A DNA stretch of 64,000 nt from positions 25,204,114 to 25,268,113 of the forward strand of contig NC_044561.1 in assembly GCF_007565055.1 (NCBI RefSeq), given 5' to 3'. The translations under genes were made by a program, and so were the position numbers. The DNA comes from Rhinopithecus roxellana (taxonomy: Eukaryota > Chordata > Mammalia > Primates > Cercopithecidae). Below, in pieces: positions 1 through 11,308 of this stretch. The notes under the pieces were generated by a model. It was not told where the DNA came from. It was given only the letters and a program-made list of their open reading frames with translations, and ran no database searches. The first letter of the stretch is position 1, and every line of letters starts with the position of its first letter.

Positions 1-650
1 AGAGAGGTTGAGGCATAGTAAGGCCAATATTGCCAGCCTCCCACTCGGCACATGGGGGAAGCAAGTGGGGGCCTTGTGGGCCAGGGCAGAATGTGTAGAG
101 TTTATTCTGGCTGTAGTGGAGAGATGAGGGAGCATTTTTGGTGGAGGCTAAGATCATAGGATGGAGAATTGTCAAGCCCAGCCAGGCTGATGTGTGGGGA
201 GTGGACTGGAGGGGCAGGAGGTAAAGCAGGGAGGCCAGCGGCAGTGGGGACTTGGATTCAGTGCTGGGGTGGGATGGAAGCAAGGAGAAGTGGTCGGGTT
301 CAGGTTCTAGTTCCAAGTTCAAGCCAATGGGAATGGATGTGGAAGATCTGGGGGAGAAGAGCAACTACGGAGGGTCCCCAGTGTCTGGCCCGAATAACAG
401 GCGGGTGGTGCCATATTTTATTGTAACAGGGAAGAGTGTGGAGGGAGCAGCTTTAGATACAGGGGAGCTGTTGCGAGTTGGTGGGAAGAGATGGCATCAC
501 AGCACAAGAGGAGAGACTGGCCTGGACTATGAGTGTGGTCCCTCCGCCCCCTGCACTGGAGGGAGGCAGGGTGGCCTCCCAGATGCAGGGAACAGGGAGG
601 GTGAGCTCAGGGTCACCAGCTGAGTGTGGATGGGGAAGTTGCAAATTAGT
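1..650. other. No gene seen; old interspersed-repeat-like sequence
   Basis: I find no exon, RNA gene or recent repeat here. The stretch 90-300, with phrases such as 'gtgtggggagtggactgg' and 'agcagggaggccag', resembles the 3' part of an old mammalian interspersed repeat that also appears at 25500-26100. The family is not resolved. Confidence 0.3.
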
Positions 651-689
651 GGAAAGAGGGAATTTACTGAGTTTTGGAAGCAGACAGGT

Positions 690-900
690 TTCTGGGTTTA
701 AATCCAACTGGCAAGTGACTATGTTCATTGACCACTTACTATGTGCTGGGTAATTTCTAGGCAGTGTCTCACACAACCCTCATACAAGCCCTATGAAGCA
801 ATTGCTATCGTTAACCCCATTTACAGATGAGGAGACTGAGATTCAGAGAGGTGCAGTAACTTGTCTGAAGTCACACAGCGCATTGGTGGAGGGTCCAGTT
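690..900 (+). repeat. Ancient SINE/LINE fragment (MIR/L2-like)
   Basis: The order 'cttactatgtgctggg', 'ccccatttacagatgagg', 'gaagtcacacagcg' is a common old mammalian repeat motif series. It is diverged, and the exact family (MIR-related or L2-type) is not certain. Confidence 0.4.
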
Positions 901-1324
901 TTGAGCAGGCAGCCTAGCTATGCTTCACAACTTAGGAACCAGATCAGAGGCTCAGATTTCTCATCTTTCAAGAGGAGAGACAAGACCTTGCAGGGCTGTT
1001 AGTGGAATGTCGTGAAATAATGGCTGTCAACCCCTGTAGAGTGCCTAGCGCTGTGCTTGGGCACAATAGGTGCCTAAGGGATGGCTACTCCCTCCCCTGA
1101 CCTGTTTCTGTTCGCTTGGTTTCCATTAAGTGACACTCGCTGCTGGCAGCTCATTACTGCACAGTGTGTTCAATTGCTTGGAGAAGTCCTTCCTCCAAGG
1201 GATCTCATTAAGTCCATTTTGAAATGAGAACACTTGGTGGGGAGCGGGCAGGCAGTTATTATTATACCCTGAAAATAACTTGTTAGAGTAAGAATGGAGA
1301 GGTATCGGGATCTTCCCTGCTCCC

Positions 1325-1373
<49 letters not shown>
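1325..1373. repeat. (CA)n microsatellite
   Basis: About 24 uninterrupted CA dinucleotides. The run is long enough to be length-polymorphic. It lies in otherwise unremarkable sequence. Confidence 0.97.
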
Positions 1374-1376
<3 letters not shown>

Positions 1377-2599
1377 TAGTCGCTGTGCCCGCTCCTTCTG
1401 CTTCTGCTCCTGGCAGTGATGCTGGTTTGCAGGCACTTTGCCAGCCCCCTACCTTGCCTCCCAGGACTTTTCACTTTGGATTAAAGAAGGGAGGGAGGAG
1501 AGAGAGATACCTGGGGGCACCCTGAGGACTGTGCAGGTGTCCACATCCAAACACGAAGGCTGCTCCCAACTTAAAGCATCGCTCTTGTTTTTGAAGAAAG
1601 CAAACCATCAACTCAGAGCTTCTTGAGAGAGGGGTTGTTCTGTCAAAGCTCCAAACAGGGCGTTTTCTGTTGCTTTCTTGAGACTTGGGATGAAGGGTGG
1701 TGAAATGGGAGCAGGGCTGCCCAGTTTAAACGCAGGTGTGGGCCACTTGCCAAGAGCTCAGAGCCCTCCAGAGGGACCAGCATGTTGTGCCGCGCGTGGC
1801 ATGTGCAGACCCCCAGCGTGGCTTTGTGGAGTGAATGAATCAGGGAGTGGAGACCTGAAGGGCCCTTATAGATTGTCATGGCAACCCCTCCTCATTGGCT
1901 GAGAGGATGCAGGCCCAGGCAGCACCTGGATCTATCCAAGGCCCTGCAGCAGGTGGGAGGTGAGCAGGTCCCGGGGTGGGAAGTAAAAGGTGAGAACGAG
2001 AATACCTCTAAAGAGAACTCGAAGAAGGAGCAGAATGGGACCAGCTAGTTCATTTTAGTGAAGGCTGACGCAGCAGAATCCCCGGGCCTTCCTCCAGTGG
2101 CCTCTCTAGGCCTCCTTTTCTTTCTGAAAAGAAAAGATAGGGAGGTAGGATTAAAGCTCTGAGCAGTATTGCAAGAAAATATGTCATGTGCCTTGAGAAA
2201 GGTGATTGTGAAAATGAACGCTTAGGAAGATGCGTCACCATTGCTGTCTGAGCCTGGCCCCAGGAGGTACACATCCGCATTCTCACGACTTTGTGTTTTC
2301 ATGAGCACAGCCTGTGTCCTGGGTGGATCTGGGAGCACCAGGAAGCCGGCCCTTCCTTCCCCTCCGTCCCTCCTGCCTCCCTCTGATTCTCGCCGAGTCC
2401 CCGCTCTGTGCATGGTTTTATGCTATGTCCACTTGTTCGTTCCCCAGCTCTTTATTGAGTGTTTTAAGGAGTGGGGATACCGTAGTCAACAAGACAGACA
2501 GATATGAGTGTGCTGAGTCTCAGGTAGTGTTTCTTGAGACATGAGGAAGGCTGCCTCCAGAGTGTGTGTACAAAAGTTCCCCAGCCTGCAGACCAGACA
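1374..2599. other. No gene recognised
   Basis: Apparently unique sequence with no Alu and no convincing exon. Around 2440-2510 'ctctttattgagtg' followed by 'caacaagacagacag' looks like a scrap of an old interspersed repeat. At 1876-1887 'gtcatggcaacc' is a half X-box, too degenerate to call. Confidence 0.4.
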
Positions 2600-2745
2600 A
2601 GCCCAGATCCAGGCCTCATACAGTCATTTCCTAGCTAAGTGACCTTGAGCACAACACCGAACATCTCTGAGCCTCAGTTTCCTCCTCTGTAAAATGGCAG
2701 AGTTACCATCCAGTTCACTCTGTGATTCTAGAGATTCTATGGGGA
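2600..2745 (+). repeat. MIR SINE fragment
   Basis: 'agctaagtgaccttgagc' followed by 'gagcctcagtttcctcctc' and 'tgtaaaatggcag' is the core and 3' half of a MIR element. Confidence 0.7.
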
Positions 2746-2877
2746 AAGGTAGGTGTGGTTCTTATGAAAGGCGGGGTGCCATGCGGTCCAGTCTCTGCAC
2801 AGAATCACATTCCAGCATCTGGGAGCAAAAAACAATAGAAATTACAAATGCTATGCATCTTTAAAAGACCAGCAAGA

Positions 2878-3171
2878 GGCTGGGCGCAGTGGCTCACGCC
2901 TGTAATCCCAGCACTTTGGGAGGCCGAGGCGGTTGGATCACGGGTCAGGAGATCAAGACCATCCTGGCTAACATGGTGAAACCCCGTCTCTACTAAAAAT
3001 ACAAAAAATTAGCCAGGTGTGGTGGTGGGCGCATGTAGTCCCAGCTACTTGGGAAGCTGAGGCAGGAAAATGATGTGAACCTGGGAGGCGGAGCTTTCAG
3101 TGAGCCCAGATCGCATCACTGCACCCCAGCCTGGGTGACAATATGAGACTACGTCTAAAAAAAAAAAAAAA
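2878..3171 (+). mobile_element. AluY-type SINE
   Basis: Full-length Alu from 'ggctgggcgcagtggctc' through both arms to a 15-A tail. 'gagatcaagaccatcctggc' and a left-arm match to Y/Sc types place it among younger Alus, with scattered point changes. Confidence 0.95.
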
Positions 3172-3599
3172 TCAAGAAACATGTAAATGATAAGTTGTAG
3201 GAATACTGATGACTGCTAAGCCCTTCTAGACTCATCCCCTTACGCCCAAATCGCAGCCTCATCTTTGTTCCTTTTTGTGGTTCTGTTTCCTGATCCTTTT
3301 TGACTTAGCATGACCTCACCGTTCTGGTTAGCCTTAGGCTTTCTCCTCCCTTGTCTCTGGTCCTGGTCTTTTCTAGCCAAGACAAAAAATTTCTTTGAAG
3401 GTGCAGTACCCAAATGGAGGAAGCCTAGGTTTTCTGCTGGGCCTGCCAGCAATAGCACCGTCCCTGGGATCAGATGGAGAGGGAGGATTTGGAGCTGCAG
3501 AGCCAGACGTGTTCCCTGCCTGCCGCAGATGGTAGTTGGGGAGCTAAGCTGGGAGTTCTTCCTGTCCTCTCTGTGATGAGTTCACCAGCTGGTATTAGT

Positions 3600-3778
3600 A
3601 TGGTTTTCGGCAAAGTATGGCCTGTGAACCAAGAATGAGTTTTGCACTTTTAAGAGGTTGTAAAAGAAACCAAAAACCACCCAGAACACAAAGAAGGTGT
3701 GATAGAGACTGCGTGTGACTTGCAAAGCCTGAAATATTTACTATATGGCCCTTTACGGGAAGTTTTCAAAGTCCTGGA
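3600..3778. repeat. Ancient DNA-transposon-like fragment (hAT type suspected)
   Basis: 'caaagtatggcctgtgaacc' at one end and 'aaatatttactatatggccc', 'tttacgggaagttttc' at the other match a widespread mammalian non-autonomous element. The family name is not certain. Confidence 0.45.
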
Positions 3779-4109
3779 TGCAGAGATCCACCTAGGTTCT
3801 TCCCATCTTCCTACACTTTTCTGAGCATCTTATTCCCTCATGGTCCCCAAATGGCTGCCACAGTTCCAGCCATCCTCAGGAGCCCAGACAACATCCCACC
3901 AAGGAAGAGGGTGCATCACGAGGAAGACTTCTCCCCGTAGTCCACTTGCCCCCAGGTCCCATTGGCCAGGATTTGGTAGGCAGAGGGTTGTGAAAAATTG
4001 ACACATACAGAATGGCAAAGAGAATACTGTGATGGGAGAAGCCCAGGAGTTGAGGAACACAGAGAAGGCACTTTACTTGGAGGAGAGAGCAGCAAAGAAG
4101 GCTTCCTGG

Positions 4110-4394
4110 GGCCGGGCGCGGTGGCTCAAGCCTGTAATCCCAGCACTTTGGGAGGCCGAGATGGGCGGATCACAAGGTCAGGAGATCGAGACCATTCTGG
4201 CTAACTCCGTGAAACCCCGTCTCTACTAAAAAATACAAAAAAAAAACTAGCTGGGCGAGGTGGCGGGCGCCTGTAGTCTCAGCTACTCGGGAGGCTGAGG
4301 CAGGAGAATGGCGTGAACCCGAAAGGCGGAGCTTGCAGTGAGCTGAGATCCGGCCACCGCACTCCAGTTTGGGCGACAGAGCAAGACTCCATCT

Positions 4395-4430
<36 letters not shown>
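4110..4430 (+). mobile_element. Young AluY (Old World monkey AluYR-type)
   Basis: Near-consensus Alu with the 'ctcaagcctgtaat' and 'gatccggccac' variants and a tail of about 35 A. It is flanked by a 15-bp target-site duplication, 'aagaaggcttcctgg', at 4095-4109 and 4429-4443. The long tail and intact duplication indicate a recent insertion. Confidence 0.97.
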
Positions 4431-4432
<2 letters not shown>

Positions 4433-4574
4433 AGGCTTCCTGGAGGTGGTGGCATCAGCACAAAATAGAAATTGGCCAGAGAAAGGGGTGGGGAAGAGAA
4501 GGCATTGCGTTGCAAATAGAATAGTTCTTCCATTCCCTCCCCTCCCCTCCTCTCTCTCCCCTTTCCTTCCCTTC

Positions 4575-4800
4575 TTTACTTCATTCATTCATTTATCCAT
4601 TCAACAGTTACCGAATGCCTCCAGTGTGCCAGGCACAGGGGGCAATAGCGGAGACTAAGACATAGAAGATTTCTGTTCTTATAAGCCTTACTTAGAGGGA
4701 CAGTAATAAATAAACAATTAGAGAAATACCAAGTAATTGTAATTATTAAAGTGTAAGCGAAAGGGTGCTGTGATAGGGTCTGGAGAGTAACCTCACAGCT
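4575..4800 (+). repeat. Ancient interspersed repeat fragment
   Basis: 'cattcatttatccattcaac', 'atgcctccagtgtgccagg' and 'gacagtaataaataaacaat' follow the order of an old mammalian repeat that is better preserved at 25500-26110. Confidence 0.4.
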
Positions 4801-5335
4801 GTGACTCAGAAGCAGGGAGCATCAAGGCTGCGTAGGATCTGCAGGCAGCTCTGGGTTGGAAAAAACTGGGTGGATGGAGCTGGGGGGTTTGCTTTGATTG
4901 CCCTGATGCCGGGGCCTCTGGAAGAGATTAAATCCAGGCTAGCCCAAGGTCTAGGACTCTGAGGCTGTGGAATGTGCATTGTACCCAAAAGGTGGGCTGC
5001 CATGGGGACCTGTGGAGTGATACCCCTTTGTCAAGATGCCAGAGCTGCCTGGCTGCCCCATTCCCTGCCCTCCCCGCCCACCCCAGCATGGCTCCTGGAA
5101 CAGCGTGGGTGGTGCAAAAGAGAGGCTCTCCGAGTGCAGAGAAGCGAGTCACATGAGAACAGACCTCCAGCTGGGTCAGGAGAAAGCACTCCTGTGTGGA
5201 GGTGTGCTCTGCAAGTGGAGACCATTCCTCACAGCAGCTGTGACATGAGAGAGGGGCGGGGGCTGCCCAGCTGCATGATGGAAATGATGGGGGTGCGGCG
5301 TGGTACCACTGTTCCCTTGCCCAGAGAGCCAAAGC
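4801..5335. other. No gene recognised
   Basis: Moderately GC-rich sequence with overlapping open frames on both strands, the longest about 134 codons. None shows splice signals, a good start context or a recognisable domain, so I read it as non-coding. Confidence 0.4.
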
Positions 5336-5480
5336 TGCTGAGCACAGGCCTCCGAGTCAGACTTTGCCACTAAGCCACTGCACAACCTCCAGCCTTCACT
5401 CTCTGCCTCAATTTTCTCCTCTGTACGATGGGGATACTTGTTTTGTTCCTATGAGTTGGTCAGAGCATATAATGTTACCA
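5336..5480 (+). repeat. MIR SINE fragment
   Basis: 'gcctcaattttctcctctg' followed by 'acgatggggatact' is a diverged MIR 3' half. Confidence 0.55.
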
Positions 5481-5798
5481 CCACTTGGTAAGAAGGGTAC
5501 TGTTTTTCTCCCCTTTTAAAGGCAAAGAAGGTGAGGCTCAGAGAAGGTAAGTTACTTGCCCAGGATCACACAGCAAGGAGCTGGAGGGCCAGGCAGTCAG
5601 ACTTTGGAGCCTTAACCTAAACCATGCTTGCGAGGATGACGTGAGACGATGTGGGGCCTGGCACACACAATATATCCCGTCAGCTCTTAGGAAATATGTA
5701 CCTTATTAGAGCATCAGAGCAGCCTTTGGACGAGTGTTGACTTAGCCTGGGGAAGAGGGCATTTCTCTTTATAAGTTTGTTTTTCAAAATGTAGGTAC

Positions 5799-6098
5799 TT
5801 TTTTTTTTTTTTTTTTTGAGACAGAGTCTTGCTCTGTCACCCAGGCTGGAGTGCAGTGGTGCAATCTCTGCTCGCTACAACCTCTGCCTCCCAGGTTCAA
5901 GCGATTCTCCTGCCTCAGCCTCCCGAGTAGCTGGGATCACAGGCGTGTGCCACCATACCCGGCTAATTTTTGTATTTTTGGTAGAGATGGGGGTTTCACC
6001 ATGTTGGTCAGGCTGGTCTCGAACTCCTGACCTCGTGATCCACCCACCTTGGCCTCCTGAAGTGCTGGTATTACAGGTATGAGCCACTGCATCCGGCC
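5799..6098 (-). mobile_element. AluS-type SINE
   Basis: Full-length inverted Alu from its T-tract (5799-5817) to 'atccggcc'. The target-site duplication is 'aatgtaggtactt' on the left and 'aatgtgggtactt' on the right, with one mismatch. Confidence 0.96.
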
Positions 6099-6136
6099 AA
6101 ATGTGGGTACTTAAGCCACACTCATTCCAATGGTGG

Positions 6137-6164
6137 ATTCCAATGGGGCAGTCCCCATTGGAAT
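6137..6164. repeat. Perfect 12-bp inverted repeat (hairpin), 4-nt loop
   Basis: Arm 'attccaatgggg' (6137-6148), loop 'cagt', arm 'ccccattggaat' (6153-6164). It lies just outside the Alu at 5799-6098 and in no repeat I recognise. There is no T-run after it, so it is not a bacterial-type terminator. Confidence 0.85.
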
Positions 6165-6784
6165 ATCTGTGCCTGTTGCTGGGGGCCTGCTGTGTGCTCT
6201 TGGCTTGCACCAATACCTGGGAGGTAGGTGTCATGATTTCCATCTGCAAAAGGAGGCAGCTGCGGCAGGAGAAGGCTGTGTAAGGGCCTCAGGCCACACA
6301 GTATTTGTAAGTGGGTCTGGTGGCTTTGCAGAGGAAGGCCGAGGGTTTTGAGTTGGTGTTTCCTGTGGTCTTCCTGGGTAGCCGCCTTGGGGAATCACAT
6401 CCCGGAGAGAAGGGGAGCATTGCCTGGGGCCCCACAGTGGTGTGGGGCAGAGCCTGGCTCTTCCTCTCCATTCAGCCTGGGCAGGAGGGCATGGAAGATG
6501 CCCTCTGAGGCCACCTAGACCTGCTGGTCACTGGAGCTGTTAGTGTGGTTGAGTTTTTGTCAGAACGCAGTATGGGAGGGGGTCCCCAAAGCCATGTTGG
6601 CGAACCTTGTGTTTTTCACCGTCAGGCTTCAGTTGGGGTTCGCGGCCAGTCTACGTGTGAGTAGGAGAAAGCCAAATGGAGTGGAGGGAAGGAGGAACAC
6701 ATGTCAAGGTCTTCCCTCCTGTGACCACATCTTCTGTACCCCATAATTCAGCTGACACAAATGGGGGTATTCACAGGGTCAGGG
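6165..6784. other. No gene recognised
   Basis: Apparently unique intergenic or intronic sequence. No splice-bounded open frame or recognised repeat. Confidence 0.4.
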
Positions 6785-7010
6785 TAGCCCGGTGGTTAAG
6801 GGCACAGGCTTTGAGTTCCACGCAGCCGTGGGTTGTGTCACCGCTCTGCACATAGCAGATGCATGACTTGGACTAGCGATGTCATTGTCCAGAGCCTTTG
6901 TTGTCCCATCATACGATGGAGATTACAGCCTTCCTGGGTTACACCTGTCAGCGAGGCAGTAGGGCGCACAGTAGTCCCTTGGTGAATGACAGCTACTGTG
7001 AGTTGCGACT
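6785..7010 (+). repeat. MIR SINE, diverged
   Basis: 'ggtggttaagggcacaggct' followed by the degraded MIR core and a 3' end ('cagtagtcccttggtgaatg') gives a nearly full-length but old MIR. Confidence 0.65.
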
Positions 7011-8716
7011 ATGCTTACTACAAACCCCAAGTAAAACAGTCGCACAGAATCCGGAGTGAGTCTCTTGCTTCCCTGCTATAGTACCTGGTTCATAGTAGGC
7101 ACTAAAAATTAAGTGCTTGTTGAAGTCAGGACAGGAGGGAGGGAGCAAGGAAAGAAAGGCCAGAAAGACTTTCTCATTTTTTCAATCTTTTATGATACTC
7201 ATGGAGACCTTCATAATCCCGGAGTGTTGCTTAGGGGGCAGGTCAGCCAAGTAAAGCAAACTCACTGGTCAGAAATACATTTCTTAGGGGAGGTCACGTG
7301 TTCCTCATCCCTGTTCTCATTTGCTGTTTCCCAAGAACATGTTGCTTTGTTTTGCTAACTGAGCCAACCATGTGGAACTTCAGCTACTGCGGTGGAAAGA
7401 AGCGTGCTGTCCAGCCCCAGGCAGTGTGGCCAAAGACACCAGCAGAGCTCCCCTCCTTCTTCCTGGGGGCTGATTGCCCCCAGAACCACTGGGTCACCCA
7501 GCGAGATAAGTCAGGCAGGGGAATTAGGTGGGGGCCTGCCGCCTGCCTTTTTCCATTTTAGAGAAGGCCAGGGTTTGCAGCCTTATGAGAGGCCTGGCTC
7601 TTGGAAGAGGGGCTGTAATTACTGATTGGCTTCACCATGCCAGGCAGGGCCACATGGCAGACTCTCCACAGCATGGAAAACGCTGCTTTCTACTTGAGCT
7701 GAGGGTGGGGACTGATAAAGAAAGGTGATGAGTTTCTGTCTGTTTCTAGACAGATTCCTTGCCAGATGATTTTTTTTTTTTTTTTTTTTTGCTCATCCCA
7801 AGGTTAATTAAAGACATCTTAGGTCACTAAAATGACTATTTGAAGAAGAATGTGATAAATTAACACAAGGTAATAATCTTGGGCTCGGTTTATAAATAAT
7901 CTGGGATTGACTTGTAAAATCAAGTCATTTCTATTTTTTTTTTCTTTTATCTGAATTCCTTTTCTGTTGCCTTGGAAACAAGTCTCCCAAGGGGGATGTT
8001 TGGAGTCCTGTAACTTGGGTTCAAGCCTCAGTGATTCCTTCATTTCACATGGTGGGTGCGATGAGAGCCTCTTGAGGATGTTGAGTATTCAGGGTGGACA
8101 GGATACGTCCCTGCCGCCCACAGGCTCAGGACCCAGAGGGGAAGACTGATGGTTAAACCAAATTACAGCCACGTAAACTGTGTGATTCAGTGGGGGTTAC
8201 ACAGGCAGGGTGGGAGCTCAGAGGTGCCCTCTGCCCCCATGGACATAAGGAAACGGGGGAGGTGTCTCAGAGGCAGGAGTATCTAAGGTGAGCTGTGGTG
8301 GACTAGATGCTGGCCAGTGAGGATGGGGTGGAAAGGTGTCTTAGCCAGAGGGAACAGTATATGCAAAAGGCTGAACAAGACATGGCATGGCACATTCCAG
8401 GATGAACATCTGTCCAGTTTATCTGGGGTAGAAAGAAGCTTGGGAAACAGGTAATATGTGAGGTTGCAGACGCTGTCAAAGTTCAGATCATGCACAATTC
8501 CTGGGAGATATCAGAGAAGGTGCCTGCTGCAGATGGACCGTGAGGCCTTAGGGCAGCCCTTGGTCTGGGCCTGTTTCTTTAGTTAAGTGGGAAGGTTGAC
8601 CTGGGTTGGTCCCTGCTGGTGTCCTGGTTCTGACTGTCTAGGGTCCTGTGATTCAGTTGAACAGTAAGATGATAGGAATTATAATAGAAAAACGATTATC
8701 CCTTGTAGTCACCATT
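7011..8716. other. No gene recognised; poly-T tract at 7770-7790
   Basis: Mostly unique sequence. At 7085-7130 'tggttcatagtaggcact' resembles an L2 3' end. A free-standing run of 21 T at 7770-7790 is not attached to an Alu. Confidence 0.4.
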
Positions 8717-8725
8717 TATTGAGTA

Positions 8726-8976
8726 TTGTTGTTGTTGTTATTTTGAGACAGAGTCTTGTTCTGTCACCCAGGCTGGAGTGCAGTGGTGCGATCTCCGCTC
8801 ACTGCAACCTCCATTTCCTGGGTTCAAGAGATGCTCCTGCCTCAGGCTCCTGAGTAGCTGGAACTACAGGTGCACACCACTATGCCTGGCTAATTATTGT
8901 ATTTTTAGTAGAGACGAGGTTTTGCCTCAGCCTCTGAAACTGCTGGGATTACAGGTGTGAGCCATTGCGCCCGGCC
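8726..8976 (-). mobile_element. Alu SINE with internal deletion
   Basis: Inverted Alu starting in a (TTG)n-like tail and ending 'gcgcccggcc'. About 50 bp are missing between 'gagacgaggttttgcc' and 'tcagcctctgaaactgc'. Target-site duplication 'ttattgagt' at 8717-8725 and 8977-8985. Confidence 0.92.
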
Positions 8977-9354
8977 TTATTGAGTGTTTACTATGTGCCG
9001 GGGCACAAATTATCTCGGTTGTTTTTTTTGTCGCAACCTTTTGAAGCGGGTGGGCCTCATACAAGATGAGAAAACCATGACTCAGGTGATGCAGGCCTTC
9101 CGCGGAAGCCCTGTGCCATCTGCTACCTTCTGACTGATGGTGTTGCTCCATCTGAAAGAGAGAGAAAAGTAGGTTGAAGCTGAGTTCATGAGCCAGCCCT
9201 TCCCACATGTAGTCCTGGGAATTTGTCTCCAGGCCAGTTGACAAGAAAGGGAAACTAATGCAGTTGGCAACTAGGCAAGCCCTCAGTTCTGAAGGCTTTT
9301 CCTGACCCTCACAAGAGGCCATGGGGAACAACCCAGATAACTGTAGAGAAATGA

Positions 9355-9900
9355 GGTGGTGAAAGACTTTGGGATCAGACAGGTCTGGGTTCAAGTCCCA
9401 GAGCCCTCTTGCCAGCTCAGTGACCTTGGGCAAGTCCCTTTTTTTTTTTTTTTTTTTGAGAGGGCGTCTTGCTCTGTCACCCAGGCTGGAGTGCAGTGGC
9501 GTGATCTCGGCTCACTGCAACCTCTGCCTCCCAGGTTCAAGCGATTCTCCCACCTCATCCCCCCAGGTAGCTGATACTACAGGCATGTGCCACTGCACCC
9601 AGCTAATTTTTTATATTTTTAGTAGAGACAGGGTTTCACCGTGTTAGCCAGGATGGTCTCAAACTCCGACCTTGTGATCCGCCCTCCCCGGCCTCCCAAA
9701 GTACTGGGATTACAGGCGTGAGCCACTGCACCCAGCCCAGGGCAAGTCCTTTGGCTCTTTAAACCTCACTGTTCTCTGCAAAATGGGGAACATCACCAAC
9801 AGGACTCACCCTTAAGGGTTGTTTTGAGGGTTAAATGAGGTGAGATGTGCAAGTAACCATCTCCTGGTACACAGTAAATCCTCCATTAGTGGTTGTTATT
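9355..9900 (+). repeat. MIR SINE split by an Alu
   Basis: The left part has 'gggatcagacaggtctgggt' and 'gtgaccttgggcaagtccc'. The right part (from 9738) resumes with 'gggcaagtccttt', 'gcaaaatggggaacatc', 'gagggttaaatgagg' and ends near 'ggttgttattattt'. The Alu at 9439-9737 sits in the middle of the MIR core. Confidence 0.8.
9439..9737 (-). mobile_element. AluS/Y-type SINE inserted in a MIR
   Basis: Full-length inverted Alu with a 19-T tract. Target-site duplication 'gggcaagtcc(c/t)tt' derives from the MIR core. Confidence 0.96.
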
Positions 9901-9919
9901 ATTTCCACTATACCACCTT

Positions 9920-10199
9920 CTTTTTTGTTTGTTTTGTTTTGAGATGGAATCTTGCTCTGTTGCACAGGCTGGAGGGCAGTGGTGCAATCTTGGCTCACTG
10001 CAACCTCTGCCTCCTGGGTTCAAGCGATTCTCCTGCCTCAACCTCCTGAGTAGCTGGGATTATAGGAACCTGCCACCACAGTAGAGATGGGGTTTTGCCA
10101 TGTTGGCCAGGCTGGTCTTGAACTCCTGACCTCAGGTGATCTGCCCACTTCAGACCCCCAAAGTGCTGGGATTACAGGCGTGAGCCACCGCTCCTGGCC
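9920..10199 (-). mobile_element. AluS-type SINE with small internal deletion
   Basis: Inverted Alu whose tail reads (GTTTT)n. About 30 bp are missing around 10079, where 'gccaccaca' joins 'gtagagatgggg'. Target-site duplication 'caccttcttt' on both sides. Confidence 0.94.
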
Positions 10200-10923
10200 C
10201 CACCTTCTTTATTAACATAATATTAGGGTACATAGTCTAGGATGCATAGTCCTGGAATGTCCAATCTTTTAAGAAGCAGGATGTGAGGAAGGTCATATAA
10301 ATGGGACCTCCTGCGGGAGATCTGGAAAAAGCTGAAGGTTGTCTTGGAGGTGGGAGAGGAGGGGAGGGCAGCGGTAGGCACGGATGCCACATGTCCAGAA
10401 CTCCGAGGGCAAGACTGAACGTGCCCCTACTTTCTGGCCTTTTCACGTGGTGTTCTCACTTTCAGCCCTCTTGGAATACTCCTATTTATCCTTCAAAACC
10501 CCACCCAGATACCCTTCTTTTAATTTTAAGTCTTTAATAAGTGATCATTGCCCTGTTCTTTCCTCAACCTTTGAATTTCTTGGTTGGGGTTCACCCCTCC
10601 CTATTATGTTCCCATAGCATGTTATTCACTTGTTCATCAGAACCCTTGGCAATTGTTCATTTTTTTTCCTATTTATTTCTTCCACCAGACCAAGGATTCT
10701 TGAAATTACACATGTTTATATTAGACTTTGGGGAGAAAATGGGATAGCCTCAGATTTGAGTTGAACTTTGGGGACACCTTCCACCCTTTAATGGCTAAGA
10801 ATCAGATAGATACACTGAGCTCTTCAGAGACTGTAGGTCCCCTCAAACCCAACACTAAGCTTGCAGAAAGTAACTGTCCAGGGAATGTTTGTTGAATGAA
10901 TGAATTACTGACATATTCTGATT

Positions 10924-10925
<2 letters not shown>
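10200..10925. other. No gene recognised
   Basis: Unique-looking sequence with several short frames on both strands and no splice-bounded exon. No recent repeat. Confidence 0.4.
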
Positions 10926-10987
<62 letters not shown>

Positions 10988-11038
10988 CGCACCCTCCCCC
11001 CTCCCCCTCCCTCCCTCCCTCCTTCCCTCCCTTCCTCT
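10926..11038. repeat. Compound microsatellite (TC)n(GC)n then C/T-rich
   Basis: About 22 TC units (10928-10971), about 10 GC units (10971-10990), then a 'ccctcc'-rich tract to 11038. It occupies exactly the place where the T-tail of the adjacent inverted Alu should be. Confidence 0.95.
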
Positions 11039-11308
11039 CGCTCTGCTGCCCAGGCTGGAATACAATGGCGTGTTCTCAGCTCATTGCAACCTCCACCTCC
11101 TGGGTTCAAGCAATTCTCCTGCCTCAGCCTCCCAAATAGCTAGGATTTCAGGTGCCCACCACCACTCCCAGCTAATTTTTACATTTTTAGTAGATACGGG
11201 GTTTCACCCTGTCGGCCATGCTGATCTCAAACTCCTGACCTTAGGGAATCTACCCGCCTCAGCCTCCCAAAGTGTTGGGATTACGGACATGAGCCACCAC
11301 GCCTGGCC
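11039..11308 (-). mobile_element. Alu SINE with microsatellite in place of its tail
   Basis: Inverted Alu starting 'ctcgctctgctgcccagg' and ending 'cgcctggcc'. The first bases 'ttgagacagag' are replaced by the compound microsatellite. Flanks share 'ttctgatttct' (10915-10925 and 11313-11323), a target-site duplication that encloses both the microsatellite and the Alu. Confidence 0.92.

Noticed and set aside
6137..6164. Rho-independent terminator
   Set aside because: No T-run follows, and this is eukaryotic DNA; kept only as an inverted repeat.
8927..9433. 168-codon minus-strand frame
   Set aside because: Its end lies in an Alu and its start in a MIR. No domain, no splice support.
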